From: Variovorax sp. PMC12
GTDB lineage: Bacteria; Pseudomonadota; Gammaproteobacteria; Burkholderiales; Burkholderiaceae_C
Assembly: GCF_003019815.1 (NCBI RefSeq)
Contig: NZ_CP027773.1
Coordinates: 4,829,501-4,893,500, forward strand
Direction of reading: 5' to 3'
DNA: 64,000 nucleotides
The notes beneath the pieces are model-generated. The model saw only the letters and a list, made by a program, of their open reading frames with translations, made no database searches and was not told the DNA's origin. Shown one piece after another: positions 24,860 through 33,106 of this stretch. Each line of letters opens with the position of its first letter. Positions within the stretch are counted from its first letter, which is position 1. The translations under genes and the position numbers were made by a program.

Positions 24860-25909
24860 ATGACCCGCTTCATCGATGTTCACAGCCTGGTCCGCCTGGT
24901 GGACGAGACCGGCGTTCCGCAATTCCTCGAGGCCCTGGCCGACGCATTGCGCGACGACTTCCTGCGGTGGCGCGAGTTCGACAAGAAGGCGCGCGTGGCC
25001 AGCCATTCGCACCTCGGCGTGATCGAGCTGATGCCGGTGGCCGACGACGGCGCCTATGCCTTCAAGTACGTCAACGGGCATCCCCACAACACGCAGGTCG
25101 GGCTGCCGACGGTCATGGCCTTCGGCGTGCTGGCCGAGGTCGACACGGGCTACCCCATGCTGCTGTCGGAACTCACGCTCACCACCGCGCTGCGCACGGC
25201 CGCCACCTCGGCAATGGCCGCGAAGGCGCTGGCGCGGCCCGACTCGCGCAGCCTCGCGCTGATCGGCAACGGCTCGCAGAGCGAGTTCCAGGCACTGGCC
25301 TTCCATGCGCTGCTGGGCATCGAGCAGGTGCGCGTGTTCGACACCGACCCGCACGCCACCGACAAGCTGGTGCGCCATCTCTCGGCCTGCACGCCGCTGG
25401 AGATCGTGCGTGCGCGCTCCGTGGCCGATGCCGTGCGCGGCGCCGACATCGTCACCACCGCCACCGCCTACCAGGGACGCGCGACCGTGCTCACGCCCGA
25501 CATGATCGAGCCCGGCATGCACATCAACGCCGTGGGCGGCGACTCGCCCGGCAAGACCGAGCTGCACCCCGACGTGCTGCGGCTGGCGCGCGTGTTCGTC
25601 GAGTACGAGCCGCAGACCCGCGTGGAGGGCGAGATCCAGCAGCTGGCGGCCGACTTCCCGGTGCACGAGCTGTGGCGCGTGCTGCTGGGCGAAGTGCCCG
25701 GCCGCGAGAGTCCGGGGCAGGTGACGCTGTTCGATTCGGTCGGCTTCGCGCTGGAGGACTACACCGCGCTGCGCTACATCCAGCGCATTGCCACCGAGCG
25801 CGGCATCGGCCAGCAGATTGCGCTGGTGCCCGAGCTGGACGACCCGAAGGACCTGTTCGGCCTCACGGCCTCTGGCCGGCGCCGGGCGGTGCTGCGGCGT
25901 GCGGCATGA
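24860..25909 (+). CDS. ocd: Ornithine cyclodeaminase
   Basis: A 349-residue member of the ornithine cyclodeaminase/mu-crystallin family, converting L-ornithine directly to L-proline plus ammonia with tightly bound NAD. The substrate-binding Lys falls in FKYVNGHPHN near residue 70 and the catalytic Asp in GGDSPGKTEL near residue 228, the positions known for true OCDs. The Rossmann segment LALIGNGSQSEFQA is intact. ATG 24860 follows AAGGAG (24847-24852). Neighbouring deacylases would supply ornithine or polyamine-derived amines. Length and motifs favour true OCD over alanine dehydrogenase-like relatives. Confidence 0.9.
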   Translation: MTRFIDVHSLVRLVDETGVPQFLEALADALRDDFLRWREFDKKARVASHSHLGVIELMPVADDGAYAFKYVNGHPHNTQVGLPTVMAFGVLAEVDTGYPMLLSELTLTTALRTAATSAMAAKALARPDSRSLALIGNGSQSEFQALAFHALLGIEQVRVFDTDPHATDKLVRHLSACTPLEIVRARSVADAVRGADIVTTATAYQGRATVLTPDMIEPGMHINAVGGDSPGKTELHPDVLRLARVFVEYEPQTRVEGEIQQLAADFPVHELWRVLLGEVPGRESPGQVTLFDSVGFALEDYTALRYIQRIATERGIGQQIALVPELDDPKDLFGLTASGRRRAVLRRAA

Positions 25910-25949
25910 TGGGCGGCTTCACCACCGCAGATGCCGCTCTTCTTCATCC

Positions 25950-26990
25950 ATGCTCACCATCTACAACGACCAGCACGTTCTCCACCAGGGCAAAGTCGAG
26001 ATGTTCCGCGGCGAACTCGTGCCGTGCTTCGAGGTGCCCGCACGCGTCGACCATGTGAAGCATGAACTGGATCGCCGCGGCCTCGGCCCGCTGCAGGCGC
26101 CCGATGCGTTCGACGAATCGCTGCTGGCCAGGGTGCATGCGCCGCGCTATTTGGACTTCATCGCGCATGCCTGGGACGAGTGGGTGGCGCTGGACCCGGC
26201 CAACGCGTCGCGCGATGCGCTGCCGTCGTACTGGCCCACGCGCGGCATGCGCACCGACGTGCTGCCCAAGAGCTTTCCGGCGCGCATGGGGCTGTTCTCG
26301 TTCGACTCCGGCACGCCGCTGATGGCCGGCAGTTGGGCGGCGGCGCGGCATGGCGCCGCCTGTGCGTGGACTGCGGCGCGGCGCGTCATCGGCGGCGAGC
26401 GCGCGGCCTTTGCCCTCACGCGCCCGCCGGGCCACCATGCGGGCGCCGATTTCTTCGGCGGCTATTGCTTCATCAACAACGCCGCCGTCGCCGCGCAGGC
26501 GCTGCGCGATGCGGGCGTGGGGCGCGTGGCGGTGCTCGACGTGGACTACCACCACGGCAACGGCACGCAGGCCATCTTCTACGAGCGCGACGACGTGCAC
26601 TTCGCCAGCCTGCATGGCGATCCGCTGACCGACTACCCGTACTACCTGGGCCATGCCGACGAGCGCGGCGCGGGCAGGGGCGAGGGCTTCAACCACAACC
26701 TGCCGCTGCCGCGGGGCACCGATTTCACGGCGTGGCGCGCGGCGCTGAAGGCCGCGCTCGGGCGCATCGCCGAAGTGAAGGCCGGCGCGCTCGTGGTCTC
26801 GCTCGGCGTCGACACCTTCGAGGGCGACCCCATCTCCGGCTTCAAGCTGAAGAGCGACGACTACCTGCGCATGGGCGAGGACCTGGCACGCGCCGGCCTG
26901 CCGACCGTGTTCGTGTTCGAGGGCGGCTATGCGGTGGCCGAGGTGGGCGTGAACGCGGTGAACGTGCTCGAAGGCTTCGGGCAGGCGTAG
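25950..26990 (+). CDS. Histone deacetylase family amidohydrolase (acetylpolyamine aminohydrolase type)
   Basis: A 346-residue arginase/deacetylase-fold zinc hydrolase. Active-site motifs are PPGHHAGADFFGGYCFINN near residue 160, LDVDYHHGNGTQ near 196 (zinc Asp and His) and GVDTFEGDPISGFKL near 290 (second zinc Asp). The length and the FFGGYCFINNAA context match bacterial acetylpolyamine amidohydrolases rather than acetoin-utilisation AcuC. It would free polyamines from N-acetyl forms in the cytosol. It follows ocd by 40 bp, and a perfect 16-bp palindrome overlaps its stop codon. Confidence 0.87.
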   Translation: MLTIYNDQHVLHQGKVEMFRGELVPCFEVPARVDHVKHELDRRGLGPLQAPDAFDESLLARVHAPRYLDFIAHAWDEWVALDPANASRDALPSYWPTRGMRTDVLPKSFPARMGLFSFDSGTPLMAGSWAAARHGAACAWTAARRVIGGERAAFALTRPPGHHAGADFFGGYCFINNAAVAAQALRDAGVGRVAVLDVDYHHGNGTQAIFYERDDVHFASLHGDPLTDYPYYLGHADERGAGRGEGFNHNLPLPRGTDFTAWRAALKAALGRIAEVKAGALVVSLGVDTFEGDPISGFKLKSDDYLRMGEDLARAGLPTVFVFEGGYAVAEVGVNAVNVLEGFGQA

Positions 26991-27004
26991 CCAGCCGGCT
27001 GGCT
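26989..27004. repeat. Perfect 16-bp palindrome at the end of the deacetylase gene
   Basis: AGCCAGCCGGCTGGCT overlaps the TAG stop codon. As RNA it would form a compact stem, but there is no U-tract, so it is not a standard terminator. It could be an mRNA-stabilising hairpin or a protein-binding site. Confidence 0.4.
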
Positions 27005-27130
27005 GACGCGCAGGCGACTCGGATCGCCCGATTCACCCCTCGCCAGGCGGGAAATCAGGGCAGTCCCGATTGCCTTCGCGCACCGGGCAAGGCCCAATCG
27101 GCGCTTTTCCAAGTCAGGATCCAGTCAGCC

Positions 27131-28111
27131 ATGCTCCGCCGTTCATCATTCCTCTGTGCCGCTACGCTCGCCGCGTGCGGCCTCGTTTCTCCTCTGGCGG
27201 CTTTCGCACAGGGCTTTCCCACCAAGCCGGTCAAGCTGGTCATCGCCTTTCCGGCGGGCGGCCCGACCGACATCACCATGCGCCAGCTTGCCGACAACGC
27301 GAGCAAGATCCTCGGCCAGCCGGTGATCATCGACAACAAGCCCGGCGCCGGCGGCACGCTGCCCGCGCAGGCGCTGCAGACCGCGCAGCCCGACGGCTAC
27401 ACCGTCGCGCAGATCCCGCTGGGCGTGTTCCGCCTGGGCTACACCACCAAGATCAACTGGGACCCGCTGAAGGACATCACCTATGTGCTGAACGTCACCG
27501 GCTATGCCTTCGGCATCGTGGTGCCGGCCGACAGCCCCTTCAAGACCTGGGCCGACTTCGTCGCCTACGCCAAGGCCAACCCCGGCAAGCTCACCTACGG
27601 CTCCACCGGCACGCTGACCAGCCCGCACCTGACCACCGAAATCGTCGCGCAGAAGGCCGGCATCGAGCTGCAGCACGTGCCCTACAAGGGCAGCGCCGAC
27701 CTGATGCTGGCGGTGGTCAGCGGCCAGCTGATGGCTGCCGCCGACAGCACGGGCTTCGCGCCGCAGGTGGAAGCCGGCAAGCTGCGCGTGCTCAACACCT
27801 GGGGCGAGAAGCGCCTGGCCAAGTTCCCCGACGCGCCTACGCTGAAGGAACTGGGCTACGACGTGGTGCAGAACTCGCCCTTCGGCATCGGCGCGCCCAA
27901 GGGCACGCCGTCCGAGGTGGTGAAGAAGCTGCACGACGCCTTCAAGCAGGCGATGGAAGAACCCAGCTACGTGGCGTCGCTGGGCCGCTACGACATGCTG
28001 CCGAACTACATGAGCTCGGCCACGTACACCAAGTTCGCGCAGGACACGGTGGTGCGGGAGAAGGCGGTGATCGAGAAGCTGGGGTTGGCGAAGGAAGTCA
28101 AGACGAACTGA
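27131..28111 (+). CDS. Bug-family substrate-binding protein
   Basis: A 326-residue Bug/TctC receptor, the third in the window. The signal peptide MLRRSSFLCAATLAACGLVS ends at AFAQ, and the mature start is FPTKPVKLVIAFPAGGPTDITMR. PDGYTVAQIPLGVFR and VPYKGSADLMLAVVSGQL are family hallmarks. It lies 140 bp after the deacetylase gene. Its last 14 bases overlap the convergent tetR gene, so the two transcripts are antisense at their ends. The ligand is unknown, and there is no TctAB nearby. Confidence 0.9.
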   Translation: MLRRSSFLCAATLAACGLVSPLAAFAQGFPTKPVKLVIAFPAGGPTDITMRQLADNASKILGQPVIIDNKPGAGGTLPAQALQTAQPDGYTVAQIPLGVFRLGYTTKINWDPLKDITYVLNVTGYAFGIVVPADSPFKTWADFVAYAKANPGKLTYGSTGTLTSPHLTTEIVAQKAGIELQHVPYKGSADLMLAVVSGQLMAAADSTGFAPQVEAGKLRVLNTWGEKRLAKFPDAPTLKELGYDVVQNSPFGIGAPKGTPSEVVKKLHDAFKQAMEEPSYVASLGRYDMLPNYMSSATYTKFAQDTVVREKAVIEKLGLAKEVKTN

Positions 28112-28667
28112 TCGCAAACAGCTCGTCCACCAGCCGCGCCGCCAGCTCCGGCTTCACCGGCTCACTCCCGAACACCAGCCTGAACACGATCGGCGCAATC
28201 AGGTGATCGATCACCTGCTGCGGCTCGGGCGCGCGCTCGCCGCGCGCATGCGCCTGCTCCACCAGCGTCAGCGCTTCCCTGCGGCGGTTGCGCAGGCAGT
28301 CGGTGTCCGAATCGCTGTTGGCCAGCGCGGCCGCGGCTTTCAGCAATGAGGTATTGCACGGCTTGGCCAGGTGCTCGATGAGTTCGCGCGCCCAGGCTTC
28401 CAGGTCCTGGCGCAGGGTGCCGGTGTCCGGCAGCGGGCGGTTCGGGTCCAGCCGATGGGTGGCCGTTTCGGCCAGCAGGCCCTGCAGGTCGCCCCAGCGG
28501 CGGTAGATGCTGGACGCGCTGACGCCCGCGCGCTCCGCCACGGCCGGCACGGTGACGCGCTCGCGGCCCTGCTCGGCCACCAGTTCTTCCAGCGCGGTAC
28601 GCACCTGCGCCTGCACCTGCGCGCTGCGGCCGCCGGGACGCTTGTTGGGGAGGGTGACGTCGTTCAT
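28098..28667 (-). CDS. TetR family transcriptional regulator
   Basis: A 189-residue TetR-type repressor. The N-terminal helix-turn-helix is at about residues 20-55 (RVTVPAVAERAGVSASSIYRRWGDL), followed by an all-helical ligand domain. It diverges from an MFS efflux gene across 88 bp containing two GCAAA-N4/5-TTGC-type sites, one overlapping the efflux -35 box. This is the usual repressor/efflux-pump pairing. Its 3' end overlaps the convergent Bug gene by 14 bp. Confidence 0.9.
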   Translation of the reverse strand: MNDVTLPNKRPGGRSAQVQAQVRTALEELVAEQGRERVTVPAVAERAGVSASSIYRRWGDLQGLLAETATHRLDPNRPLPDTGTLRQDLEAWARELIEHLAKPCNTSLLKAAAALANSDSDTDCLRNRRREALTLVEQAHARGERAPEPQQVIDHLIAPIVFRLVFGSEPVKPELAARLVDELFAISSS

Positions 28668-28681
28668 GTACGGACTTTAAC

Positions 28682-28741
28682 GCAAAGATATTTGCTTTAG
28701 AAGATTCACAGGTCTAGAATCACAAAAGCAAAAAAAGTTGC
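28682..28741. promoter_or_regulatory. MFS promoter with paired TetR-type operator candidates
   Basis: TTGCTT (28692-28697) and TAGAAT (28715-28720) with a 17-bp spacer form a good sigma-70 promoter. GCAAAGATATTTGC (28682-28695) overlaps its -35 box, and a similar 14-bp GCAAAAAAAGTTGC (28728-28741) lies just after the -10. Two matching dyads bracketing the promoter fit repression by the divergent TetR protein; binding is inferred. Confidence 0.6.
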
Positions 28742-28755
28742 ATTAAGGATTCGAC

Positions 28756-30006
28756 ATGCCGTCCACCTGCCCCGAACTCGCAGCCGCCACCGCCGACATC
28801 GCCGCCCGCGCCAAGCCCCGGCGGCTACCTGCGAGCGTGGCGTTCCCGTTGCTGGCCGCCGTGCTGTTCGCCTTCTTCTTTGCGGCCGCGGCGCCATCGC
28901 CGCTGTTCGTGGTGTTCCAGCACGCCTGGCATTTCTCGTCGTCGTTGCTCACCGTGGCCTTCGCGATCTATGCCATCGCGCTGCTGATCTCGCTGCTGGT
29001 GGCGGGCTCGCTGTCCGACCACATCGGACGGCGGCCGGTGGTGCTCGGAGCGCTGGCGCTGCAGGCCGTGGCGATGGGGCTCTTCCTGCTGGCGCAGAGC
29101 ATCGGCGGCCTGATCGTCGCGCGGGTGGTGCAGGGCGTGGCCACGGGCGTTGCGAGCGGCGCGCTGAGCGCGGCGGTGGTCGAGGCCGCACCGGCATCGC
29201 GCAAGCGGCTGGGCGCGCTGATCACCAGCGTGTCGCCGATGGCCGGCCTTGCGCTCGGCGCGCTGCTGACGGGCGTGGCGGTGAAGTTCTCGCTCCAGCC
29301 CGTGGCGCTGGTGTTCGGCGTGCTGGCAGCGGTGTTCGCGCTCGGCGCGGCAGTGGTGCTGTGGATGCCCGAGACGGTGACGCGCCGCCCCGGTGCCTGG
29401 GCCTCGCTGGTGCCGCGCGTGTCGATCCCGGCGCGCGCGCGCGCCGAGTTCGCGCGCGGCCTGCCGGTGTTCGTCGTGGTGTGGGCGCTCGGCGGGCTGT
29501 TTCTTTCGCTGGCGCCGTCGCTGATGCTGCATGTCTTCGACGTCGACAACGGCGTGGTCAACGGGCTCACGGTGGCGGTGCTGTCGGGTGTCGGCGCCAT
29601 CGCGCCAACGCTGCTGGGCCGCCTTGCCGCGCCGCGGCCCGCCATCGTCGGCATGGCCAGCATCGCGGCTGGGCTGGTGCTGCTGCTCGCGTCGCTGGCC
29701 ACGGGCTCGCTCGCTCTGTTCTTCGTCGGCACCGCCGTGGCGGGCGTGGGCTTCGGCGGCGCGTTCTCGGCGCTGGTGCAGGCGCTGGCGCCGCTGGCGC
29801 AGCCGCATGAGCGCGGCGAACTGTTCGCGGCCATCTTCGTGGTGAGCTATCTCGCGTTCAGCCTGCCGGCGATGCTGGCGGGCTTTCTCGTCAAGCCGCT
29901 CGGCCTGCTGGCGACGGTGGAAGGCTATGCCGCCGTGCTGCTGCTGATTGCCGCCTTCGGCGCATGGAATTACTGGGCGGTGCTGCGGAAGGCGCCCGGC
30001 GCCTGA
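28756..30006 (+). CDS. MFS efflux transporter
   Basis: A 416-residue, roughly 12-helix major facilitator protein. Motif A occurs as GSLSDHIGRRPVVLG, and motif C-like GLALGALLTGVAV lies in helix 5, indicating a proton-driven exporter. The N-terminal ~30 residues are cytoplasmic and polar. It is divergent from tetR and has its own promoter, so drug or metabolite efflux induced by the TetR ligand is the likely role. It ends 13 bp before the convergent HAD gene. Confidence 0.88.
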   Translation: MPSTCPELAAATADIAARAKPRRLPASVAFPLLAAVLFAFFFAAAAPSPLFVVFQHAWHFSSSLLTVAFAIYAIALLISLLVAGSLSDHIGRRPVVLGALALQAVAMGLFLLAQSIGGLIVARVVQGVATGVASGALSAAVVEAAPASRKRLGALITSVSPMAGLALGALLTGVAVKFSLQPVALVFGVLAAVFALGAAVVLWMPETVTRRPGAWASLVPRVSIPARARAEFARGLPVFVVVWALGGLFLSLAPSLMLHVFDVDNGVVNGLTVAVLSGVGAIAPTLLGRLAAPRPAIVGMASIAAGLVLLLASLATGSLALFFVGTAVAGVGFGGAFSALVQALAPLAQPHERGELFAAIFVVSYLAFSLPAMLAGFLVKPLGLLATVEGYAAVLLLIAAFGAWNYWAVLRKAPGA

Positions 30007-30019
30007 GCCCCGGCGTCGG

Positions 30020-30853
30020 CTATGCGCGGCGCGCGGCCAGCACGGCGCGCGCCGCCTCGGCAAACCCCGTGCCGCGCTCTCCCTGCGTCACGTAGCGCGG
30101 CAGGTGCGCCAGCTGCGGCACGAAGCGCGCCACATTCGCCACCCCGATGCTGTGCGCGAAGGTGCGGAACATCAGCTGGTCGTTGGTGGAGTCGCCCACG
30201 TAGGCCCAGCGGTCCATCTCGTCGTCGAGCGTGCGGCTCCACAGCTCGCGCACGATCCAGCGCGCGCCTTCGAGCTTGTCGTTGTCGCCGTACCAGCCGT
30301 TGATGTGGATGCTGCTCACGGTGGCGTGCATGCCTTCGCCGCGCATCAGCGCCACCACCCGCGCCACGGTGGCGTCGTCGAGCTGGACGAACTCGCTGTG
30401 GTCGATGGCGATGTCGGTCTCGCGGCCCGGCGAGTCGGTGGCGCGCGCGGCGCCGGGTATCTCGCGCTCGATGCGCGCCAGCACGGCCTGCATCCGCGCG
30501 AAGTTGGCGGCGCGCGTGGCTGCGTCCTGCTGGTAGCGCTTCTCGACTTCGCCGCCCGCGGCCGGCAGCAGCGCCACCGCGCCGTTCTCGGCCACGATGG
30601 CATCCACCGGCCAGGCATTGACGAAGGGCAGGCTCCAGCCCACCGGCCGGCCCGTGATGGCAACCACCGCGAGGCCCGCGGCCTTGAGGTCGGCCAGCGC
30701 CTCAAGGGCGTCCGGCGTGATCGCGCCCTCGCTGGTCAGCGTGTCGTCGATGTCCGTGAACACGCCCGTCAGCGCGCCGCGCGCGGATGCCTCCCAACGT
30801 GTCAGAGGCATCAGGTGGTTCGGCAAAACGGGCAGTGAAGACGGCGCTGGCAT
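30020..30853 (-). CDS. HAD-IIB family phosphatase (sucrose/mannosylglycerate-phosphate phosphatase-like)
   Basis: A 277-residue Cof-type HAD hydrolase. The nucleophile motif FTDIDDTLT (Asp34, Asp36) is followed by motif II ITGRPVGW, and motif III/IV appears as YVGDSTNDQLMF. The cap domain (residues ~100-200) and substrate loop resemble sugar-phosphate phosphatases such as mannosyl-3-phosphoglycerate or sucrose-phosphate phosphatase. The conserved region starts at Met15 (30811), so the true start may be there; neither start has a clear ribosome-binding site. The substrate is unknown. Confidence 0.82.
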   Translation of the reverse strand: MPAPSSLPVLPNHLMPLTRWEASARGALTGVFTDIDDTLTSEGAITPDALEALADLKAAGLAVVAITGRPVGWSLPFVNAWPVDAIVAENGAVALLPAAGGEVEKRYQQDAATRAANFARMQAVLARIEREIPGAARATDSPGRETDIAIDHSEFVQLDDATVARVVALMRGEGMHATVSSIHINGWYGDNDKLEGARWIVRELWSRTLDDEMDRWAYVGDSTNDQLMFRTFAHSIGVANVARFVPQLAHLPRYVTQGERGTGFAEAARAVLAARRA

Positions 30854-30960
30854 GGCGTGCAGGAGGGGGCAGATGAGGATGAGAGGAGGCGTGATCGTAG
30901 CGGCGCTTTTCGTGTAGCATCCCGCCCCCGCCGCGCATCGAGCCCGGTGCGGCGCCCTTC

Positions 30961-31956
30961 ATGCCCCACATCCTCGTCGACAACCTCCTCAAGACCTACC
31001 GCATCTCCGAGCGCGACCCCGGCGTGATGGGCGCGCTGCGCGGGCTCGTGCACCGCCGCCATCGCACGGTGGAGGCGTTGTCGGGCGTGTCGTTCTCGCT
31101 CGAGCGCGGCGAGCTGCTGGGCTTCATCGGGCCCAACGGCGCGGGCAAGTCGACCACCATCAAGATCCTTGCGGGCATCCTGCGGGCCGACGGCGGGCGC
31201 GTGGAGATCGACGGGCGCGACCCCTTCGCCGACCGCGAGCGGCACGTGGGGCGCATCGGCGTGGTCTTCGGCCAGCGCACGCAACTGTGGTGGGACCTGC
31301 CGGTGGGCGACGGCTTCGACCTGCTGCGCGACATCTACCGGGTCGACCCCGTGCGCTACCGCCGCACGCGCGACGAGCTGGTCGCGCTGCTGCACCTGGA
31401 GCGCGTGCTCGACCAGCCGGTGCGGCAGCTGTCGCTCGGCCAGCGCATGCGCGCGGAAATCGCGGCGGCGTTGCTGCACGAACCCGACATCCTGTTCCTC
31501 GACGAACCGACCATCGGGCTCGACGCGCCGTCGAAGCTGGCGGTGCGCGACTTCGTGCGCCGCGCCAACCGGGAGCGCGGCACCACCGTGCTGCTGACCA
31601 CGCACGACATGCACGACATCGAGGCGCTGGCGCAGCGCGTGATCATCATCGGCCACGGCCGCGTGCTGGCCGACAGTCCGGTGGAAGCGCTGCGCGCGCA
31701 GGTGATGGCCGAGCGCCGGCTGGTGGTCGACTTTGCGCAGGACGCGGCGCTGCCCGCGCAGGTGGAAGGCGCCAGGGTGCATTCGCGCGACGGCCAGACG
31801 CTGGTGCTGGACTTCGACCCGGCGGTGACGACGGCGCCCGCGCTGATCGCCCGCATCGCGGCCGTGCATGCGGTGGAAGACATCCGCCTGGAGGGCCTGG
31901 CCATCGAGGCCGTCATCGCACGCTTCTACGCGATGCACGGAGCGGCCGAAGCGTGA
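30961..31956 (+). CDS. ABC-2 exporter ATP-binding protein
   Basis: A 331-residue ABC ATPase. Walker A is GPNGAGKST near residue 58, the signature is LSLGQRMR near 158, and Walker B is ILFLDEPTIGLD near 178, with H-loop TTHDMHD. The C-terminal extension (residues ~235-331) is typical of ABC-2 drug, lipid or polysaccharide exporters. The next gene's possible GTG start overlaps its stop. With the two DUF990-type permeases downstream it forms a complete heterodimeric exporter of unknown substrate. Confidence 0.9.
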   Translation: MPHILVDNLLKTYRISERDPGVMGALRGLVHRRHRTVEALSGVSFSLERGELLGFIGPNGAGKSTTIKILAGILRADGGRVEIDGRDPFADRERHVGRIGVVFGQRTQLWWDLPVGDGFDLLRDIYRVDPVRYRRTRDELVALLHLERVLDQPVRQLSLGQRMRAEIAAALLHEPDILFLDEPTIGLDAPSKLAVRDFVRRANRERGTTVLLTTHDMHDIEALAQRVIIIGHGRVLADSPVEALRAQVMAERRLVVDFAQDAALPAQVEGARVHSRDGQTLVLDFDPAVTTAPALIARIAAVHAVEDIRLEGLAIEAVIARFYAMHGAAEA

Positions 31957-31958
31957 CG

Positions 31959-32795
31959 ATGGCCCTGCGCGAACTCACGCGCCCTTATGTCGCGGCGTTC
32001 GCTTCGCGTTTCCTGCAGATGCTGCAGTACCGCACGGCCGCGCTCGCGGGTTTCGGCACGCAGTGCTGGTGGGGCGGCATCAAGGTGATGGTGCTGGCCG
32101 CCTTCTACAGCGGCGCGTCGATGGCCGGCACGCCGATGTCGTTGACGCAGGCGATCACCTACAGCTGGCTCTCGCAGGGCTTGCTGGTGCTGGTGCCGTG
32201 GCTCGGCGACCCTGAGGTGGCCCAGGCCGTGCGCACCGGCGCTGTGGCCTACGACCGCCTTCGGCCTGTCGATGCCTACGCCCTGTGGTTCGCGCGCAGC
32301 GCGGGCTGGATCGCGGCGCGCGTGTTGCCGCGCGTGGCGATGATGGCGGCCTTCGCTGGCATCGCGCTGCCGCTGGCCGGGCTGGGCGACTGGGCCTGGC
32401 AGCCGCCGGCGAGTTTTTCGGCCGCGGTGGCATTTCTGGCGTCAGCGGTGCTGGCGCTGCTGTTGTCCACGTCGATGGTCATGCTGCTCAACATCGCGGC
32501 GACCGCGGCGCTCAACGAGCGTGGCATCAACGCGCTGGCGGGGCCGGTGGTCATCGTGTTCTCTGGAAACCTGCTGCCGCTGGTGCTGTTGCCCGACGCA
32601 TGGCAGACGGCGCTGCTGCTGCAGCCGTTCGCGGGCGTGGTCGACATTCCCGCGCGGATCTACTTCGGGCTGATGAGCGGCTGGCAGGCCATGGCTGGGC
32701 TAGTGCTGCAGTCGTTCTGGATCGTGGCGCTGGTCGTGTTCGGCCGCGTGGCGATGCAGCGGACGATGCGGCGGCTGGAGGTGCAGGGTGGTTGA
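31959..32795 (+). CDS. ABC-2 transporter permease (DUF990 type), subunit 1
   Basis: A 278-residue inner-membrane protein with about six hydrophobic helices, pairing with the preceding ATPase. The N-terminus MALRELTRPYVAAFASRFLQMLQYRTAA and the RLRPVDAYALWFARS loop match the permeases that occur in pairs with this ATPase type. The start could alternatively be GTG 31953, overlapping the ATPase stop (GTGA), two codons earlier. A 311-bp block of palindromic repeats separates it from its partner permease. Confidence 0.85.
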   Translation: MALRELTRPYVAAFASRFLQMLQYRTAALAGFGTQCWWGGIKVMVLAAFYSGASMAGTPMSLTQAITYSWLSQGLLVLVPWLGDPEVAQAVRTGAVAYDRLRPVDAYALWFARSAGWIAARVLPRVAMMAAFAGIALPLAGLGDWAWQPPASFSAAVAFLASAVLALLLSTSMVMLLNIAATAALNERGINALAGPVVIVFSGNLLPLVLLPDAWQTALLLQPFAGVVDIPARIYFGLMSGWQAMAGLVLQSFWIVALVVFGRVAMQRTMRRLEVQGG

Positions 32796-32830
32796 GTTCT
32801 TGACTGTGTGTTCGATGCTTTCGGGGCGCA

Positions 32831-32922
32831 ATCACGCCGGCTGGGTGCTCTGCTCCGCGAATGTCCCCCGGCCTGCGGCCTCCTCCTTTATTTCGCTGCG
32901 CAGAGCACCCAGCCGGCGTGAT
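32831..32922. repeat. Palindromic repeat, copy 1
   Basis: Two 23-bp arms (32831-32853 and 32900-32922) are perfect inverted repeats around a 46-bp core (32854-32899). The core contains a small GGCC-TGC-GGCC hairpin. The core matches copy 2 (opposite strand) at 43 of 46 positions, whereas the arms differ between copies but stay self-complementary. The surrounding 32796-33106 holds no gene. Confidence 0.85.
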
Positions 32923-32968
32923 CGTTCAGAGCACTGGTTGATCGGCGAGCACGACGGCAGCGTCCACT

Positions 32969-33064
32969 GTGCGCAGGGCGCCGGGTGGCTCCCGCAGCGA
33001 AATAAAGGAGGAGCCCGAAGGGCGGGGGACATTCGCGGAGGGAGCTACCCGGTGGCCTGTGCAC
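32969..33064. repeat. Palindromic repeat, copy 2 (inverted relative to copy 1)
   Basis: 25-bp arms (32969-32993 and 33040-33064) are complementary at 21 of 25 positions, three of the mismatches being of the G-T wobble type. The 46-bp core (32994-33039) is the reverse complement of copy 1's core with three changes; two of these preserve pairing, giving a GCCC-GAA-GGGC stem instead of GGCC/GGCC. It ends 42 bases before the second permease gene. Confidence 0.85.
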
Positions 33065-33106
33065 GCACCCACAGCACACGCAAAACAATTCGGAGCCACT
33101 GAACAA

